A stretch of DNA of 64,000 nt from Apostichopus japonicus (Eukaryota > Echinodermata > Holothuroidea > Aspidochirotida > Stichopodidae): NCBI RefSeq assembly GCF_037975245.1, contig NC_092581.1, forward strand, positions 9,053,303-9,117,302. Direction: 5' to 3'. A program made the translations under genes and the position numbers. The notes under the pieces were generated by a model that ran no database searches, was not told where the DNA came from, and worked only from the letters and a program-made list of their open reading frames with translations. Shown in pieces: positions 20,816-32,137 of the stretch. The stretch's first letter is position 1, and every line of letters starts with the position of its first letter.

Positions 20816-23175
20816 AATGTATGTATACAATGTGTACACTGTGTATTCATATTTATACATTTAAACTATAGCATACAGCGTTGTCTTTCCAACGAAAAGT
20901 AAGCGCAACTAGCCTATCTATGACGCAACGAAAGTATCTATGCGCTTTGGTATAACGCTTTAATGCACAGATATAGGTGTACACTGGATACCGTGTATTT
21001 ATATCTAAACATTTAAACTACAACATACAGCGTCATCTATCCAACGAAAAGTTAGCGCTACTAGCCATGTATCTATGGCGCAACCAAAGTATCTATGCGC
21101 TTTGATATCACGCTTTAATGCACAGATATAGATATACATTGTGTACCGTGTACCGTGTATTTATATCTATATATCTAAACTATAACATAGGACGTTGACT
21201 ATCATATGAAAAGTAAGCGCTACTAACCTATCTATGACGCAATCAAAGTATATATGCGCTTTGTTATTACGCTTTTATTCACGGATGTATGTAAACAATG
21301 TGTACACCGTGTATTTATATCTATACATTTAAACTATAACAAACAGCGTTTTCTAACCAACCAAAAGTTAGCGCTACTAGCTATGTATCTATGACGCAAC
21401 CAAAGTATCTATGCGCCTTGGTATAACGCTTTAATGCACTGATATATGTATTCAATGTGTACACTGTGTATTCACATCGTTACATTTAAACAATAACATA
21501 CAGCGTTGTCTATCCAACGAAAAATAAGCGCTACTAGCCTAGTATCTACGACGCAACCAAATATCTATGCGCTTCGGTATAACGCTTTAATGCACTGATG
21601 TATGTATTCAATGTGTACACTGTGTATTCATATATCGTTACATTTAAACTATAACATACAGTGTTGTCTGCGAAACGAAAAGTTAGCGCGACGACCCTAG
21701 CTATGACGCAACCAAAGTATCTATGCCCTTTGGTATCACGCTTTAATGCAAAGATGTTTTATATACACTGTGTACCGTGTATTTATATCTTTCCATTGTC
21801 TGTCCAAAGAAAAATGAGCGCTACTAGCCTAGTATCAATGACGCAACCAAAGTATCTATGTGCTTTTTTATCACGCTTTAATTCACAGATGTATTTACAC
21901 GCTGTGTACCATTTTTATATTCATTAAAAATATAACATACAGCGTTGTCTATCCAACGAAAAGTTAGCGCTACTAGCCTAGTATCATATGACGCAACCAA
22001 AGTATCTATGCGCTTTGGTATCACGCTTTAATGCACTGATGTATGTATTCAATGTGTACCATCATTTTTATATTCATTTAAAATATAACATACAGCGTTG
22101 TCTGTCCAACGAAAAGTTAGCGCTGCTAGCCTAGTATCAATGACGCAACCAAAGTATCTATGCGCTTTGGTATCACGCTTTTATTCGCGGATGTATGTAA
22201 ACAATGTGTACACCGTTTGTTTATATCTATTCATTGAAACTATCACAATGGACGTTGACTATCATATGAAAAGTAAGCGCTTCTAACCTATCTATGACGC
22301 AACCAAAGTATCTATGCGCTTTGGTATCACGCTTTTATTCGCGGATGTATGTAAACAATGTGTACACCGTGTATTTATATCTATACATTTAAACTATAAC
22401 AAACAGCGTTTTCTATTCAACCAAAAGTTAGCGCTACTAGCCTAGTATCATATGACGCAACCAAAGTATCTATGCGCTTTGGTATCACGCTTTAATGCAC
22501 TGATGTATGTATTCACTGTGTACCATCATTTTTATATTCATTTAAAATATAACATACAGCGTTATCTGTCCAACGAAAGATGAGCGCTACTAGCCTAGTA
22601 TCAATGACGCAACCAAAGTATCTATGCGCTTTGGTATCACGCTTTTATTCGCGGATGTATGTAAACAATGTGTACACCGTTTGTTTATATCTATTCATTG
22701 AAACTATCACAATGGACGTTGACTATCATATGAAAAGTAAGCGCTACTAACCTATCAATGACGCAACCAAAGTATCTATGCGCTTTGGCATCACGCTTTT
22801 ATTCACGGATTTATGTAAACAATGTGTACACCGTGTATTTTTTATCTATACATTGAAAGTATCACAATGGACGTTGACTATCATATGAAAAGTAAGCGCT
22901 ACTAACCTATCTATGACGCAACCAAAGTATCTATGCGCTTTGGCATCACGCTTTTATTCACGGATTTATGTAAACAATGTGTACACCGTGTATTTATATC
23001 TATACATTTAAACTATAACAAACAGCGTTTTCTATTCAACCAAAAGTTAGCGCTACTAGCTATATCTATGACGCAACCAAAGTATCTGTGCGCTTTGGTA
23101 TCACGCTTTAATGCAACGATGTATTAATACGCTGTGTACCGTGGTTTTTTATCTATACATTTACACTATAACATA
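20816..23175 (+). repeat. 157-bp satellite, homogenised core part 1
   Basis: Monomer consensus counted by hand at 157 bp: starts ATGACGCAACCAAAGTATC, then TATGCGCTTTGGTATCACG, a GTGTACACCGTGTATTTATA block, AACATACAGCGTTGTCTGTC and CAACGAAAAGTTAGCGCTAC. About 15 units. Variant units (for example those with GGACGTTGACTATCATATG) recur in the same order further on, showing higher-order structure. Open frames of 60-90 codons here are by-products of the repeat. Confidence 0.9.
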
Positions 23176-23432
23176 CATGATTTTTCGGTCATGTAGGAAG
23201 ACTCCAGGAGGACGCTCCAGCAAAGGTTGCTTTAAGAGAAGCACTGAGACATACTGCTAAACCAACAGGAAGGCCCGTGTCTACCTTGCTTGGAAAAATA
23301 AAGTCCCAATTTAAGGACATTAATATTAACAATTTCGAGGAAGCAATAAACCTTGCGCAAGATCGTGATACGTGGCGGAGGTTAATCACTGAGCATGTCG
23401 GATAGACGAGACTCAACTAACTACTACTTACT
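23176..23432 (+). mobile_element. Truncated non-LTR retrotransposon 3' end inside the satellite
   Basis: A plus-strand frame from about 23208 to TAG at 23402-23404 reads LREALRHTAKPTGRPVSTLL then NNFEEAINLAQDRDTWRRL, a typical LINE C-terminus (AQDRxxWR motif). It is followed by a tail of ACT/TACTA repeats (about 23407-23432). ACATAC occurs on both sides (about 23171 and 23431), a possible 6-bp target duplication. There is no RT domain. Confidence 0.65.
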
Positions 23433-25500
23433 ACATACAGCGTTGTCTTTCCAACGAAAAGTAAGCGCAACTAGCCTATCTATGACGCAACGAAAGTATA
23501 TATGCGCTTTGGGATAACGCTTTAATGCACAGATATAGGTATACACTGGATACCGTGTATTTATATCTAAACATTTAAACTACAACATACAGCGTCATCT
23601 ATCCAACGAAAAGTAAGCGCTACTAGCCATGTATCTATGGCGCAACCAAAGTATCTATGCGCTTTGATATCACGCTTTAATGCACTGATGTATGTTTACA
23701 ATGTGTACACCGTGTATTTATATCTATACATTAAAACTATAACATACAGCGTTGTCTATCCAACGAAAAGTTAGCGCTACTAGCCTATTATCTATGACGC
23801 AACCAAAGTATCTATGCGCTTTGGTATCACGCTTTAATGCACAGATATACATATACGCTGTGTACCGTGTATTTATATCTATACATTGAAACTATAACAT
23901 GGGACGTTGACTATCATATGAAAAGTAAGCGCTACTAACCTATCTATGACGCAATCAAAGTATATATGGCGCTTTGTTATCACGCTTTTATTCACGGATG
24001 TATGTAAACAATGTGTACACCGAGTATCTATGTGCTTTGTTATCACGCTTTAATTCACAGATGTATTTACACGCTGTGTACCATTTTTATATTCATTTAA
24101 AATATAACATACAGCGTTGTCTATCCAACGAAAAGTTAGCGCTATTCTAGCCTAGTATCATATGACGCAACCAAAGTATCTATGCGCTTTGGTATCACGC
24201 TTTAATGCACTGATGTATGTATTCACTGTGTACCATCATTTTTATATTCATTTAAAATATAACATACAGCGTTGTCTGTCCAACGAAAAATGAGCGCTAC
24301 TAGCCTAGTATCAATGACGCAACCAAAGTATCTATGCGCTTTGGTATCACGCTTTTATTCGCGGATGTATGTAAACAATGTGTACACCGTTTGTTTATAT
24401 CTATTCATTGAAACTATCACAATGGACGTTGACTATCATATGAAAAGTAAGCGCTTCTAACCTATCTATGACGCAACCAAAGTATCTATGCGCTTTGGTA
24501 TCACGCTTTTATTCGCGGATGTATGTAAACAATGTGTACACCGTGTATTTTTATCTATACATTTAAACTATCACAATGGACGTTGACTTTCATATGAAAA
24601 GTAAGCGCTACTAACCTATCTATGACGCAACCAAAGTATCTATGCGCTTTGGCATCACGCTTTTATTCACGGATTTATGTAAACAATGTGTACACCGTGT
24701 ATTTATATCTATACATTTAAACTATAACAAACAGCGTTTTCTATTCAACCAAAAGTAAGCGCAACTAGCCTATCTATTGCGCAACGAAAGTATATATGCG
24801 CTTTGGGATAACGCTTTAATGCACAGATATAGGTATACACTGGATACCGTGTATTTATATCTATACATTTAAACTACAACATACAGCGTTGTCTTTCCAA
24901 CGAAAAGTTAGCGCTACTAGCCATGTATCTACGACGCAACCAAAGTATCTATGCGCTTTGGTATCACGCTTTAATGCACTGATGTATGTAAACAATGTGT
25001 ACACCGTGTATTTATATCTATACATTTAAACTATAACATACAGCGTTGTCTGTCCAACGAAAAGTTAGCGACAACCCTAGCTATGACGAAACCAAAGTAT
25101 CTATGCGCTTTGGTATAACGCTTAAATGCACTGATGTATGTATACAATATGTACACTGTGTATTCATATCGTTATATTTAAACTATAACATACAGCGCTG
25201 TCTATCCAACGAAAAGTAAGTGCAACTAGCCTATTTATAACGCAACGAAAGTAATGAAAGTAAAGTATAACTCTTTTATGCACAGATAAAGGAATACACT
25301 GTGTACCGTGTATTTTGACTATACATTTAAACTATAACATACAGCGTTGTCTATACAATGAAAAGTTAGCGCTACTAGCCTATCTATGACGCAACCAAAG
25401 TATCTAATATGCGCTTTGGTATAACGCTTTAATTCAAGGATGTAATTATACACTGTGTAGTGTGTACCGTGTGTATATCTTAGCTCGACAACTCTATAAC
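23433..25500 (+). repeat. 157-bp satellite, homogenised core part 2
   Basis: Resumes with CATACAGCGTTGTCTTTCC. The first units repeat those starting at 20872 (shared variants TATAGGTRTACACTGGATACC and CATACAGCGTCATCTATCC), and units at 24060-24750 repeat those at 21900-22800. About 13 monomers. Confidence 0.9.
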
Positions 25501-26130
25501 TATTACTACGCAACCAATGTATTTATGCCTTTTGGGATGACGGTTTAGTGCACGGAAGTATATATGTTTAACACTGTATGTGTACCGACCGTGTGTATAT
25601 GTCTATACATTTAAACTCTAATATACAGCTTTGTCCATCGTACGAAAAGTAAGCGCAACAAACATATATATGACGAAACTAAAATATCTATGCGCTTTGT
25701 ATGCATGTTTGTATGTGTTTTAGATCATCCTGCAAGCAGGAACTCGCGAAGAAGCCATCATTGGCTTATCAAAGCCGCAAGCTGACCGAAGTCAGTCTCT
25801 ATATATTCATATTTTAACGCATTAATGCCGCACGGATGTATGTATGTTTAACGTTTTAATTATAACAAAACAGATTTGTTTGTATAACGAGACAACCCTA
25901 GCTATATGATGCAATTTAAGTATCTGCATAACAATTGGGATCATTCTTATTCGTATCAGATTTACGTACACTACATCGTGTACAGTGTTCACATATCTAA
26001 ATGTTTAAGTTATTTCAGCAGATTATCTATATCATGCAAAGAAAACGAAAATTACGTAGTTATGAAGCGAATAAGGTATCTATGCACATTTCGATAAAAC
26101 GATAATTCAAGTGGATGTATTTACATTGTG
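25501..26130 (+). repeat. 157-bp satellite, right decayed edge with LINE-tail scrap
   Basis: Diverged monomers at about 25500, 25665, 25905 and 26060 (for example ATGACGAAACTAAAATATC). 25725-25800 is an insertion containing TCCTGCAAGCAGGAACTCGC, whose reverse complement recurs at 57430-57450, probably the 3' end of a LINE family. Confidence 0.65.
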
Positions 26131-28125
26131 TATAAACTTACACTACAAAAAAATATTTTTAACGCTTTCCAATTGTACACAATTGGCGATAAAACTAAAG
26201 AATAAATAAAAAAAAACGTAAACGTTCTCTATTGATGTGTGCACATTGTGTATATCTATAAGGTAGCATACGCCCATTAAAAGCCCCATTGACTTACACA
26301 CTAAATCACAAAAGTGATGTGGTCTCTAAGTCTAGATAGAAGTTTTCACTAGCTAAACGCTACCCATCACCGGATAGCTGACAAGTTGGCCTTTTATGGT
26401 ACCATCAATTTTCCGTATCATGACCGTGTAGATTTTTTGCTATCCGAGCCGGAAGTTTTCGTCACTTGTAAACAAACCTCTTCACTCAGTGGTAAACAAA
26501 TTTCCTACGCTGCTCCTGGGAGGCCTAAAGGGGTCTAAAATTGCCTCAATTGACCCAATTTTCTCACCACATGTACTTCTATTCATGCTCTTCAACATGC
26601 CAGCCACAAAAAATTAGATTATGATTGATAACAGGTCACGAAATATGTTCTCCCGCTGCTTTTTGGCACTTTTCCTGAAATAGGAGAACAATCGAACGGA
26701 TTGATATAGACTCTAATAGGAGTATGCCACCTTTACGAAAGGAAAACGCGACCAGCCTTGCCTCGCTATGATGCAAACGAACCGGTTAATATTCCTAAAG
26801 AGGCGATCAAACTAAGGCCAGTTTTAATCGTTGTTGTCTTAAACACAATGTTATAAATGGTTGCAGTATTGTTTTAGTATTGGTACTACACTTGTTCTTG
26901 TTTGTTGTACTTGTTTCTGTTATTAATTTGTTATGGTATTGTTGATAATCTCGTCTCAATTTATTTGAATGATCCTCTGTTTGAATATCCTCCGAAGAGG
27001 TGTGACTCGAATACACTGAAATTATACATATTAATAATTTATCGAATAGCCTGCTATATAAGAAAGAAAAGTACGATTTCGAAAGAACAGTCTTGGCCTC
27101 TTAGGGAAGCAAGGAATCAAAAGGAAATAAAAGAACATATGGAGAAGAGTTATTAAAAACAAAACAGAAAGAAGAAAACAATAAGGGTAAACAACAAGAA
27201 CAACAATAAAAAGAGAGAATAAAATCCATTGAGATCTCGTCTCCTTAATGATTTTTCTCTTGGCATTTTAAGTTTGCTAAAAGTAGTGCCATTTGTTCAC
27301 GCAGTTAGTTTGAACTTGAACAGATTTACAGTGTAGCAGGATTTCGCGACACACCTTTTCGCCTCAAATTGACCTTGTAGGCCTACCTCAATTCCTCAAC
27401 CACATCAATACTATTTTAAAATTGTCCCATCATTCTCTACATATCGTGTGGTTTGTTGCCATTTTCCTATCAGCAGAAAATGGATACTAGTTTCAAGTTG
27501 AAACCAATTGTCAGTTTTTTTTTACCTATGTTTACATGGTCGGGCACACTATACCCGTTTCGCGACACACTTTCTTGCTCACCCATACATAAACCCCAAC
27601 ATACCCACGCACACACACTTCCTTACATTTCTCATGTTGGGTGAACTACAATACCTCATCTCCCTATACATTACATGTATGAGATAATAACAAACGGCAA
27701 CAACTTGCCAGTGAAACACTTGTAACGGTAACTCGAGCAAAATACATTTTGAAAGGAAACGTTAGGCCAGAATCTTAGCCTTGATGTGTCATAGATCAAG
27801 AGGGAAAAGACAACTTTGAGTACTTAACTAGAAGGTGTTTGGGTATAGCTATTCTGGTTTTGAAGATATTCAGCTTAAAAATATGTCAAATATTTGGAAT
27901 GTTCCTTTAAATGGATAATGACTTGGGCTCCTCAGTGTAATCCACTGCTTCATAAATGTTAATATCTCAACCAAAACGTGTACTTTTAACCTGATACGAA
28001 CACCACTCTTGGGTAACTTTCGATACTACGTTTGTCCTTCACAAGTTGTCAACATATTTGTAAATAAAAGTCTATATTGTATGATTTAGTATTTTGTGTT
28101 GAATCTAAGGAACTGGATTAATCAA
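26131..28125. other. No gene seen
   Basis: AT-rich spacer. CCAATTGTACACAATTGG at 26169-26186 is a perfect palindrome without flanking repeats. Short open frames have no recognisable content. Confidence 0.5.
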
Positions 28126-28215
28126 TGGCGTAGCCATCGAGGGGCGGGGGGGGGGGGGGAGGTGCTGTATTTAGTTTGGCTAATGAGGTTTCCCTCGTTA
28201 GCCATGCTTAACATA
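28126..28215. repeat. Poly-G tract and imperfect hairpin (MITE remnant)
   Basis: ATGGCGTAGCC followed by a run of 13 Gs resembles the TIR style of the complete MITEs at 32 and 57 kb. TGGCTAATGAGG with CCCTCGTTAGCCA forms a hairpin at 28176-28204. No second terminus was found. Confidence 0.35.
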
Positions 28216-28737
28216 TAGAACGTGATTTCTGTGGACAAGTTAACTGTGATTCAGTGATTCAGTGATTGACACTATAAGTGAAAGTTCCGTGAGTCGAATG
28301 GAACTTGATTGTCGTCTTCAATGAACATATACATCTCAGTTTGGGTCAAGATATGAGACAGCTGCGTATACCTACCCACACATAGTAAAATGTTTTGCAA
28401 ATATTTGATATCCTAAGATATACATGGCCGTATAACCAGTAAGGGCATGTGCCTAGCTCGATCCTACCCTCCCCAAAATGTTCTTCCAAACGGCTTACAT
28501 TTTATAACGATTTCAAAATGATGGAGATGATAGCCCAATTGTATCTAAGCCCCCTTTACCAAAACAAAAGTAGCTCAAAGGGGACGGGACACCTTAGGCC
28601 CCTCCTAAGATCGGACGTCAACCCCCTCCCCCGCTAATATTTAAATTCGTAACAAAGGATGTGTAAAGCCTTTGGTGTCATGAACATCCATATCGATACA
28701 ACCGCTAATTCATCTTAAATGTCTAGTCCAGTCACTT

Positions 28738-28786
28738 AAAATGATCAGGGAGTTGTTATGTTCCATAACAACTCCCTGAAATGATC
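28738..28786. mobile_element. Ultra-short palindromic insertion 2 (33 bp)
   Basis: CAGGGAGTTGTTATG and its perfect complement CATAACAACTCCCTG (15-bp stem) surround TTC at 28746-28778. AAATGATC is present on both sides (28739-28746 and 28779-28786; the C may be shared with the element end), giving a 7-8-bp target duplication. Confidence 0.75.
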
Positions 28787-28875
28787 GACTTCCAAATATT
28801 TAAAGGTTCATTTCTGAAAACTTGGAACTAAACAGTATAGAAATACAACGTACAGTATCAACATCAATTTTGCGC

Positions 28876-28920
28876 GTTAAAGCAGGGAGTTGTTATTCCA
28901 TAACAACTCCCTGGTTAAAG
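28876..28920. mobile_element. Ultra-short palindromic insertion 3 (31 bp)
   Basis: CAGGGAGTTGTTAT and ATAACAACTCCCTG (14-bp stem) surround TCC at 28883-28913. GTTAAAG lies directly on both sides (28876-28882 and 28914-28920). It is the same element as insertion 2 except for two central bases, but with a different target duplication, so the two are independent insertions about 100 bp apart. Confidence 0.8.
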
Positions 28921-29610
28921 TCAGCCTTTTAAAACCAGCCTATAGTATGTTTGCACTAAGAGAGTTTAGCGAGGTTTGAAAAAAGTTTTTAATTACCAGT
29001 TCGATCATTTTAAGAGTGTTTTACGGTACATGTAGAGTAATATTTTTAGGAGGCTTAGCCTATCACGCCTTGTGTGCATTCTTTCATAGACGTTTGGAGA
29101 ACTGCTTTTCAGTAGAATTGAATAAGTATCTGAATTAAGTTTAAACTAAAGTCATCGATGCTTCTTCAGCTCAGATGTTCCCTGATTATATCGGACAAAC
29201 TGAAGCTTAACTATTTCTATATAGCTTTGTATAACACGATTACTCTTACTTCCAATCAACTGTGCCCAGGAGTATAGTTTAAATGGTGCTTATAACAACA
29301 GGCGATTTAAGCAGAGTATTTTTAGATTTTAGTTATGCCTAGACAATGAGGTACGCTTTGTACTTCAACAAGTGGGGTCAATTTCTAATGGGATAGTAAT
29401 AGGGCACGAGCCCCCCCCCCCCCCCACAATTTACGTTGTGGACAGTAAGAATGTAGTAACAGGACATGAAACTAGACATATATTAGACAATACATTCAGC
29501 CTAAATGGTAGGTTAACTGAAACTATGCCTAAAAGCAAGTTAAAGTAGACAAAAGAAGGACATATTGCATGTTTCTGGAGGCGGAATAGCTCGTCTCTCT
29601 GGGTTATTTG
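28921..29610. other. Spacer downstream of histone H1, no gene seen
   Basis: AT-rich with a poly-C run near 29411-29425. Nothing else was recognised. Confidence 0.5.
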
Positions 29611-29612
29611 GT

Positions 29613-29628
29613 GGCCCTTAAAAGAGCC
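29613..29628 (-). terminator. Histone mRNA 3'-end stem-loop
   Basis: Minus strand reads GGCTCTTTTAAGGGCC followed by ACCA: a 6-bp stem (one G-U pair) with a four-base TTTA loop, matching the SLBP-binding element of replication-dependent histone mRNAs. It lies 38 nt after the H1 stop codon. Purine-rich CAGAGAGACGAG about 10-20 nt further on is a plausible U7 snRNP (histone downstream) element. Confidence 0.92.
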
Positions 29629-29665
29629 GTTGAATTCGACCAACTGGTACAGTAGTAAGTCGAGC

Positions 29666-30238
29666 CTACTTCTTCTTGGAAGCAGCCTTCTTGGCTGGCT
29701 TCTTTGCAGTCTTTTTCTTGGGTGAAGTCTTCTTAGCTGGCTTCTTGGCAGCTGGTTTCCTTGGCTTCACAGCCTTTTTCGGCTTTGCTGCGGGCTTCTT
29801 CTTTGCTGTTTTCTTGGTTGCAGGTTTCTTGGACGGCTTCTTAGTGGCAACAGTCTTTTTCTTGGCGTCCTTCTTTGCCTTTGCCTCAGACTTTTTCTTT
29901 TGTTGTTTCTCCTTCAAGTCCTTCTTTCTCTGGGCAGCCTTCTGTTTCTTCGCCTTTTCCTGTTCGGCTTTCTTAGCGTTTGCGGTGTCGAGCTTGAAAG
30001 TCCCACTGGCTCCTGTACCCTTGACTTGCTTCAAGACTCCAGTGGTAACACCCCTCTTAAGTGCTTTGTTTACGAAAACAGAGCTCCTTTCCACACCTGT
30101 GGATTTGATTTGCTTCTTGATAGCAATGCCTGACGACCCTTTTGGATCGTTCAATGCTGCAATTGCCTTGACGACAAGATCAAGGGTTGTTGGGCCGGTA
30201 GGCTTTGACTTCTTGACTTTCTTCGTTTCGGTTGCCAT
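29666..30238 (-). CDS. Linker histone H1 (replication-dependent type)
   Basis: 190 residues, intronless. Start ATG 30238-30236 (MATETKKVKKSKPTGPTTLD) is chosen because the text upstream in the same frame does not look like protein and the TATA box lies about 90 nt upstream. Winged-helix globular domain at residues 15-80 (LVVKAIAALNDPKGSSGIAI, VNKALKRGVTTGVLKQVKGT, GASGTFKL). Residues 85-190 are the Lys/Ala/Pro-rich tail with AAKKPAK-type repeats that binds linker DNA. H1 binds at the nucleosome dyad and compacts chromatin. The 3' stem-loop marks it as S-phase regulated. It has no other histone gene beside it in this window. The globular domain lacks the usual HP start and the Tyr of the KKYI motif (here KKQI), so it is a divergent variant. 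Length is close to sea urchin late and delta H1. Confidence 0.95.
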   Translation of the reverse strand: MATETKKVKKSKPTGPTTLDLVVKAIAALNDPKGSSGIAIKKQIKSTGVERSSVFVNKALKRGVTTGVLKQVKGTGASGTFKLDTANAKKAEQEKAKKQKAAQRKKDLKEKQQKKKSEAKAKKDAKKKTVATKKPSKKPATKKTAKKKPAAKPKKAVKPRKPAAKKPAKKTSPKKKTAKKPAKKAASKKK

Positions 30239-30322
30239 TGTGAATCGACGTTTAGAGAGGTATGGTGCTTCAAATTTACGATGGTAGCAAATTGAGTTGA
30301 TAAAGACTGTTAGCGCCAGGCG

Positions 30323-30410
30323 CCAGATATATTCAACTTGACGGACGTGACAGAGAATACATACAATTCTGTATTGTGATTGGGCCAACGATAAGGACGA
30401 TTTTGTGTGG
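30323..30410 (-). promoter_or_regulatory. Histone H1 promoter elements
   Basis: On the minus strand, 5' to 3': CCACACAAAA (30410-30401), close to the H1-specific AC box; GGCCCAATCACAA with an inverted CCAAT box (ATTGG on plus, 30379-30383); and GAATATATCTGG (30334-30323), a TATA box about 90 nt before the ATG. This arrangement is the classical H1 promoter. Confidence 0.75.
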
Positions 30411-30429
30411 CAATTTCTGCACAGCAAAT

Positions 30430-31479
30430 ATCATAACTAACGTTTTAGTTTTAGAATTTTCTTTTTCAATTATTTTGGACAAGGAGAGTGGATTTCAGAC
30501 CAAGAATTCGTGTCTGTGTTTATAACAAATGTAATTTTTTGTTTCCATTATATGATGTGGTATTCTTTCCCGATTTACTTTAAAATAATACGAATATTTG
30601 TATGATAGTAGGAATTCAACACAACGTGTTCACATTTTCACCATTTATTTCCATCCTTTTGTCTTTGAAAACTATTTCATACTACTTGAAGTACAGATAA
30701 TTTTGTTTTACAACGTTCTGGTACGTTTTGGCAACTATGGAACATTTCTGATGAAATTGGGTTCATTTTAATAACAGCTGTTTAAAACGAACAAGTTAAT
30801 TTGTAACTGATATTACGCCATACCTTCGTATAGCCCATATACGTGAATGAATACGTAGCTACCGGTAGCTCTATTTTTTGTTGAATTATACACGTTCGTA
30901 CACTCCAATCATTCTGGGAACATTTTCATTGCATTCCTAAATGTGTTTTTTTGTTTGTAGATAGCCACATTTCAAACTGATACGTTTTGTATCTAACGTA
31001 AGCAAATATGTATAGTCAATTGGTGTGATGCAATACTTACTGCACATATATGCTCGACAGATATATGCATGTATCGCCACTCTCAGTGGCGGGTGGGGGG
31101 GGGGGGTGAGGTGGGTTGGGTTGGGTTAGGCAGCGCCAAAGTGAGGCGAATGGGGAATTCACAGTGAGGAATCGGATATAGCACACATTTCTCACCGGAA
31201 TGTACCTCAGGGCTCCAGCGGGCCGGGGTACGGTGATTACACGTCAGCTAGCTCCCACCCCCACTCTTCGCATTTGTAAGGCCTTTACCTATTATGTTTT
31301 CGGAAGCACATTGGCAACATCGTGTATGCATATTAAACAAATTTCGACATTTTATAACATGAAGAGTTATAATCACTTTTGCTACCAATCAAATACAAAG
31401 TATGAAAAGAAACAGGCCAAATAACAACTTGTCAGAATGTGGTTTTGCATTATGAACAACCCAATTACCCATGTTCACA
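30430..31479. other. Spacer upstream of histone H1, no gene seen
   Basis: AT-rich. AGCTACCGGTAGCT at about 30857-30870 is a 14-bp perfect palindrome. 31085-31110 has a G-rich tract of MITE style. No coding signal. Confidence 0.5.
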
Positions 31480-32137
31480 TCGGCGCTATAGTCATTGTGC
31501 GCCGCCGAGATCATAGTGGCGTGAGCTAAAGTGCACGTGCGCCGCCAAGTTTATATACCAGCGAGAGCTTATAAACTGATGTAAACGCGGAGAACCTGTT
31601 CTGTACCATGTCTCCCGGTTTTCGTCCATACCCCACATATACTGTCCCCGGTCCCGACCAAGAGGAATACCTTTTGCTCCTCTCAGATAACAATTAATGG
31701 CGAGTTTACCAGTGGTATAGCAGCATCTGACCCAGAGCGATCGACAGCGTTACAGTAAAAATGTATAGCTCCTTAGATAAACATGCGTGTTTACAAGCTA
31801 TATACATGAACACTCCTACACATCAGCGTTTGCCAGCGGGCAAAAAGAATCAAAGTTTGATCTCTTGGGCATCCGAGTTTTGAGTCCTATAAATGTTCAA
31901 ACTTCCAAGGTATTCGAGTCCAAGTCCTAGGTGTGTCTGCGTCCAAGGCCTTGTTATTCTCAGACAAAGTCCGAGTTTCTCAAATAGCCATTCAACAATA
32001 GATTGGCAACTCAGGTTTAATAAATAACAAAAAAAAAGCCACCTATTTGCTTACAAATTCCACTGATCTAATTTATGTAGACAGTGGCGTAGGAAGGTAC
32101 TTTTGAGTGGGGGGGGGGGCTGAAGACTGATGGCCGG

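Noticed and set aside
22098-24460. Recurring 62-88-codon open frames in the satellite (SVQRKVSA.., SMTQPKYLCA..)
   Set aside because: Same frame re-created in each satellite monomer, with stops in diverged units and no codon-level conservation visible.
20816-25500. CRISPR-like regular array
   Set aside because: The whole 157-bp unit is repeated; there are no unique spacers between short repeats and the genome is eukaryotic.
26169-26186. CCAATTGTACACAATTGG palindrome as a sixth ultra-short insertion
   Set aside because: Perfect palindrome but the flanks (ACGCTTT and CGATAAA) are not duplicated.
26807-27156. Open frames of 69-84 codons on both strands
   Set aside because: No motif, AT-rich composition, and both strands open equally: likely chance.
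28746-28778. Rho-independent terminator
   Set aside because: Strong hairpin but no T-run, eukaryotic context, and it is flanked by target-duplication-like repeats.
29676-30287. 203-codon plus-strand frame rich in Phe/Leu/Ala
   Set aside because: Antisense of the Lys/Ala-rich histone H1 tail; Lys codons read backwards give Phe/Leu.
30239-30427. 63-residue N-terminal extension of histone H1
   Set aside because: The text contains the TATA box region and 5' UTR and does not resemble H1. The Met at 30238 starts a normal H1.
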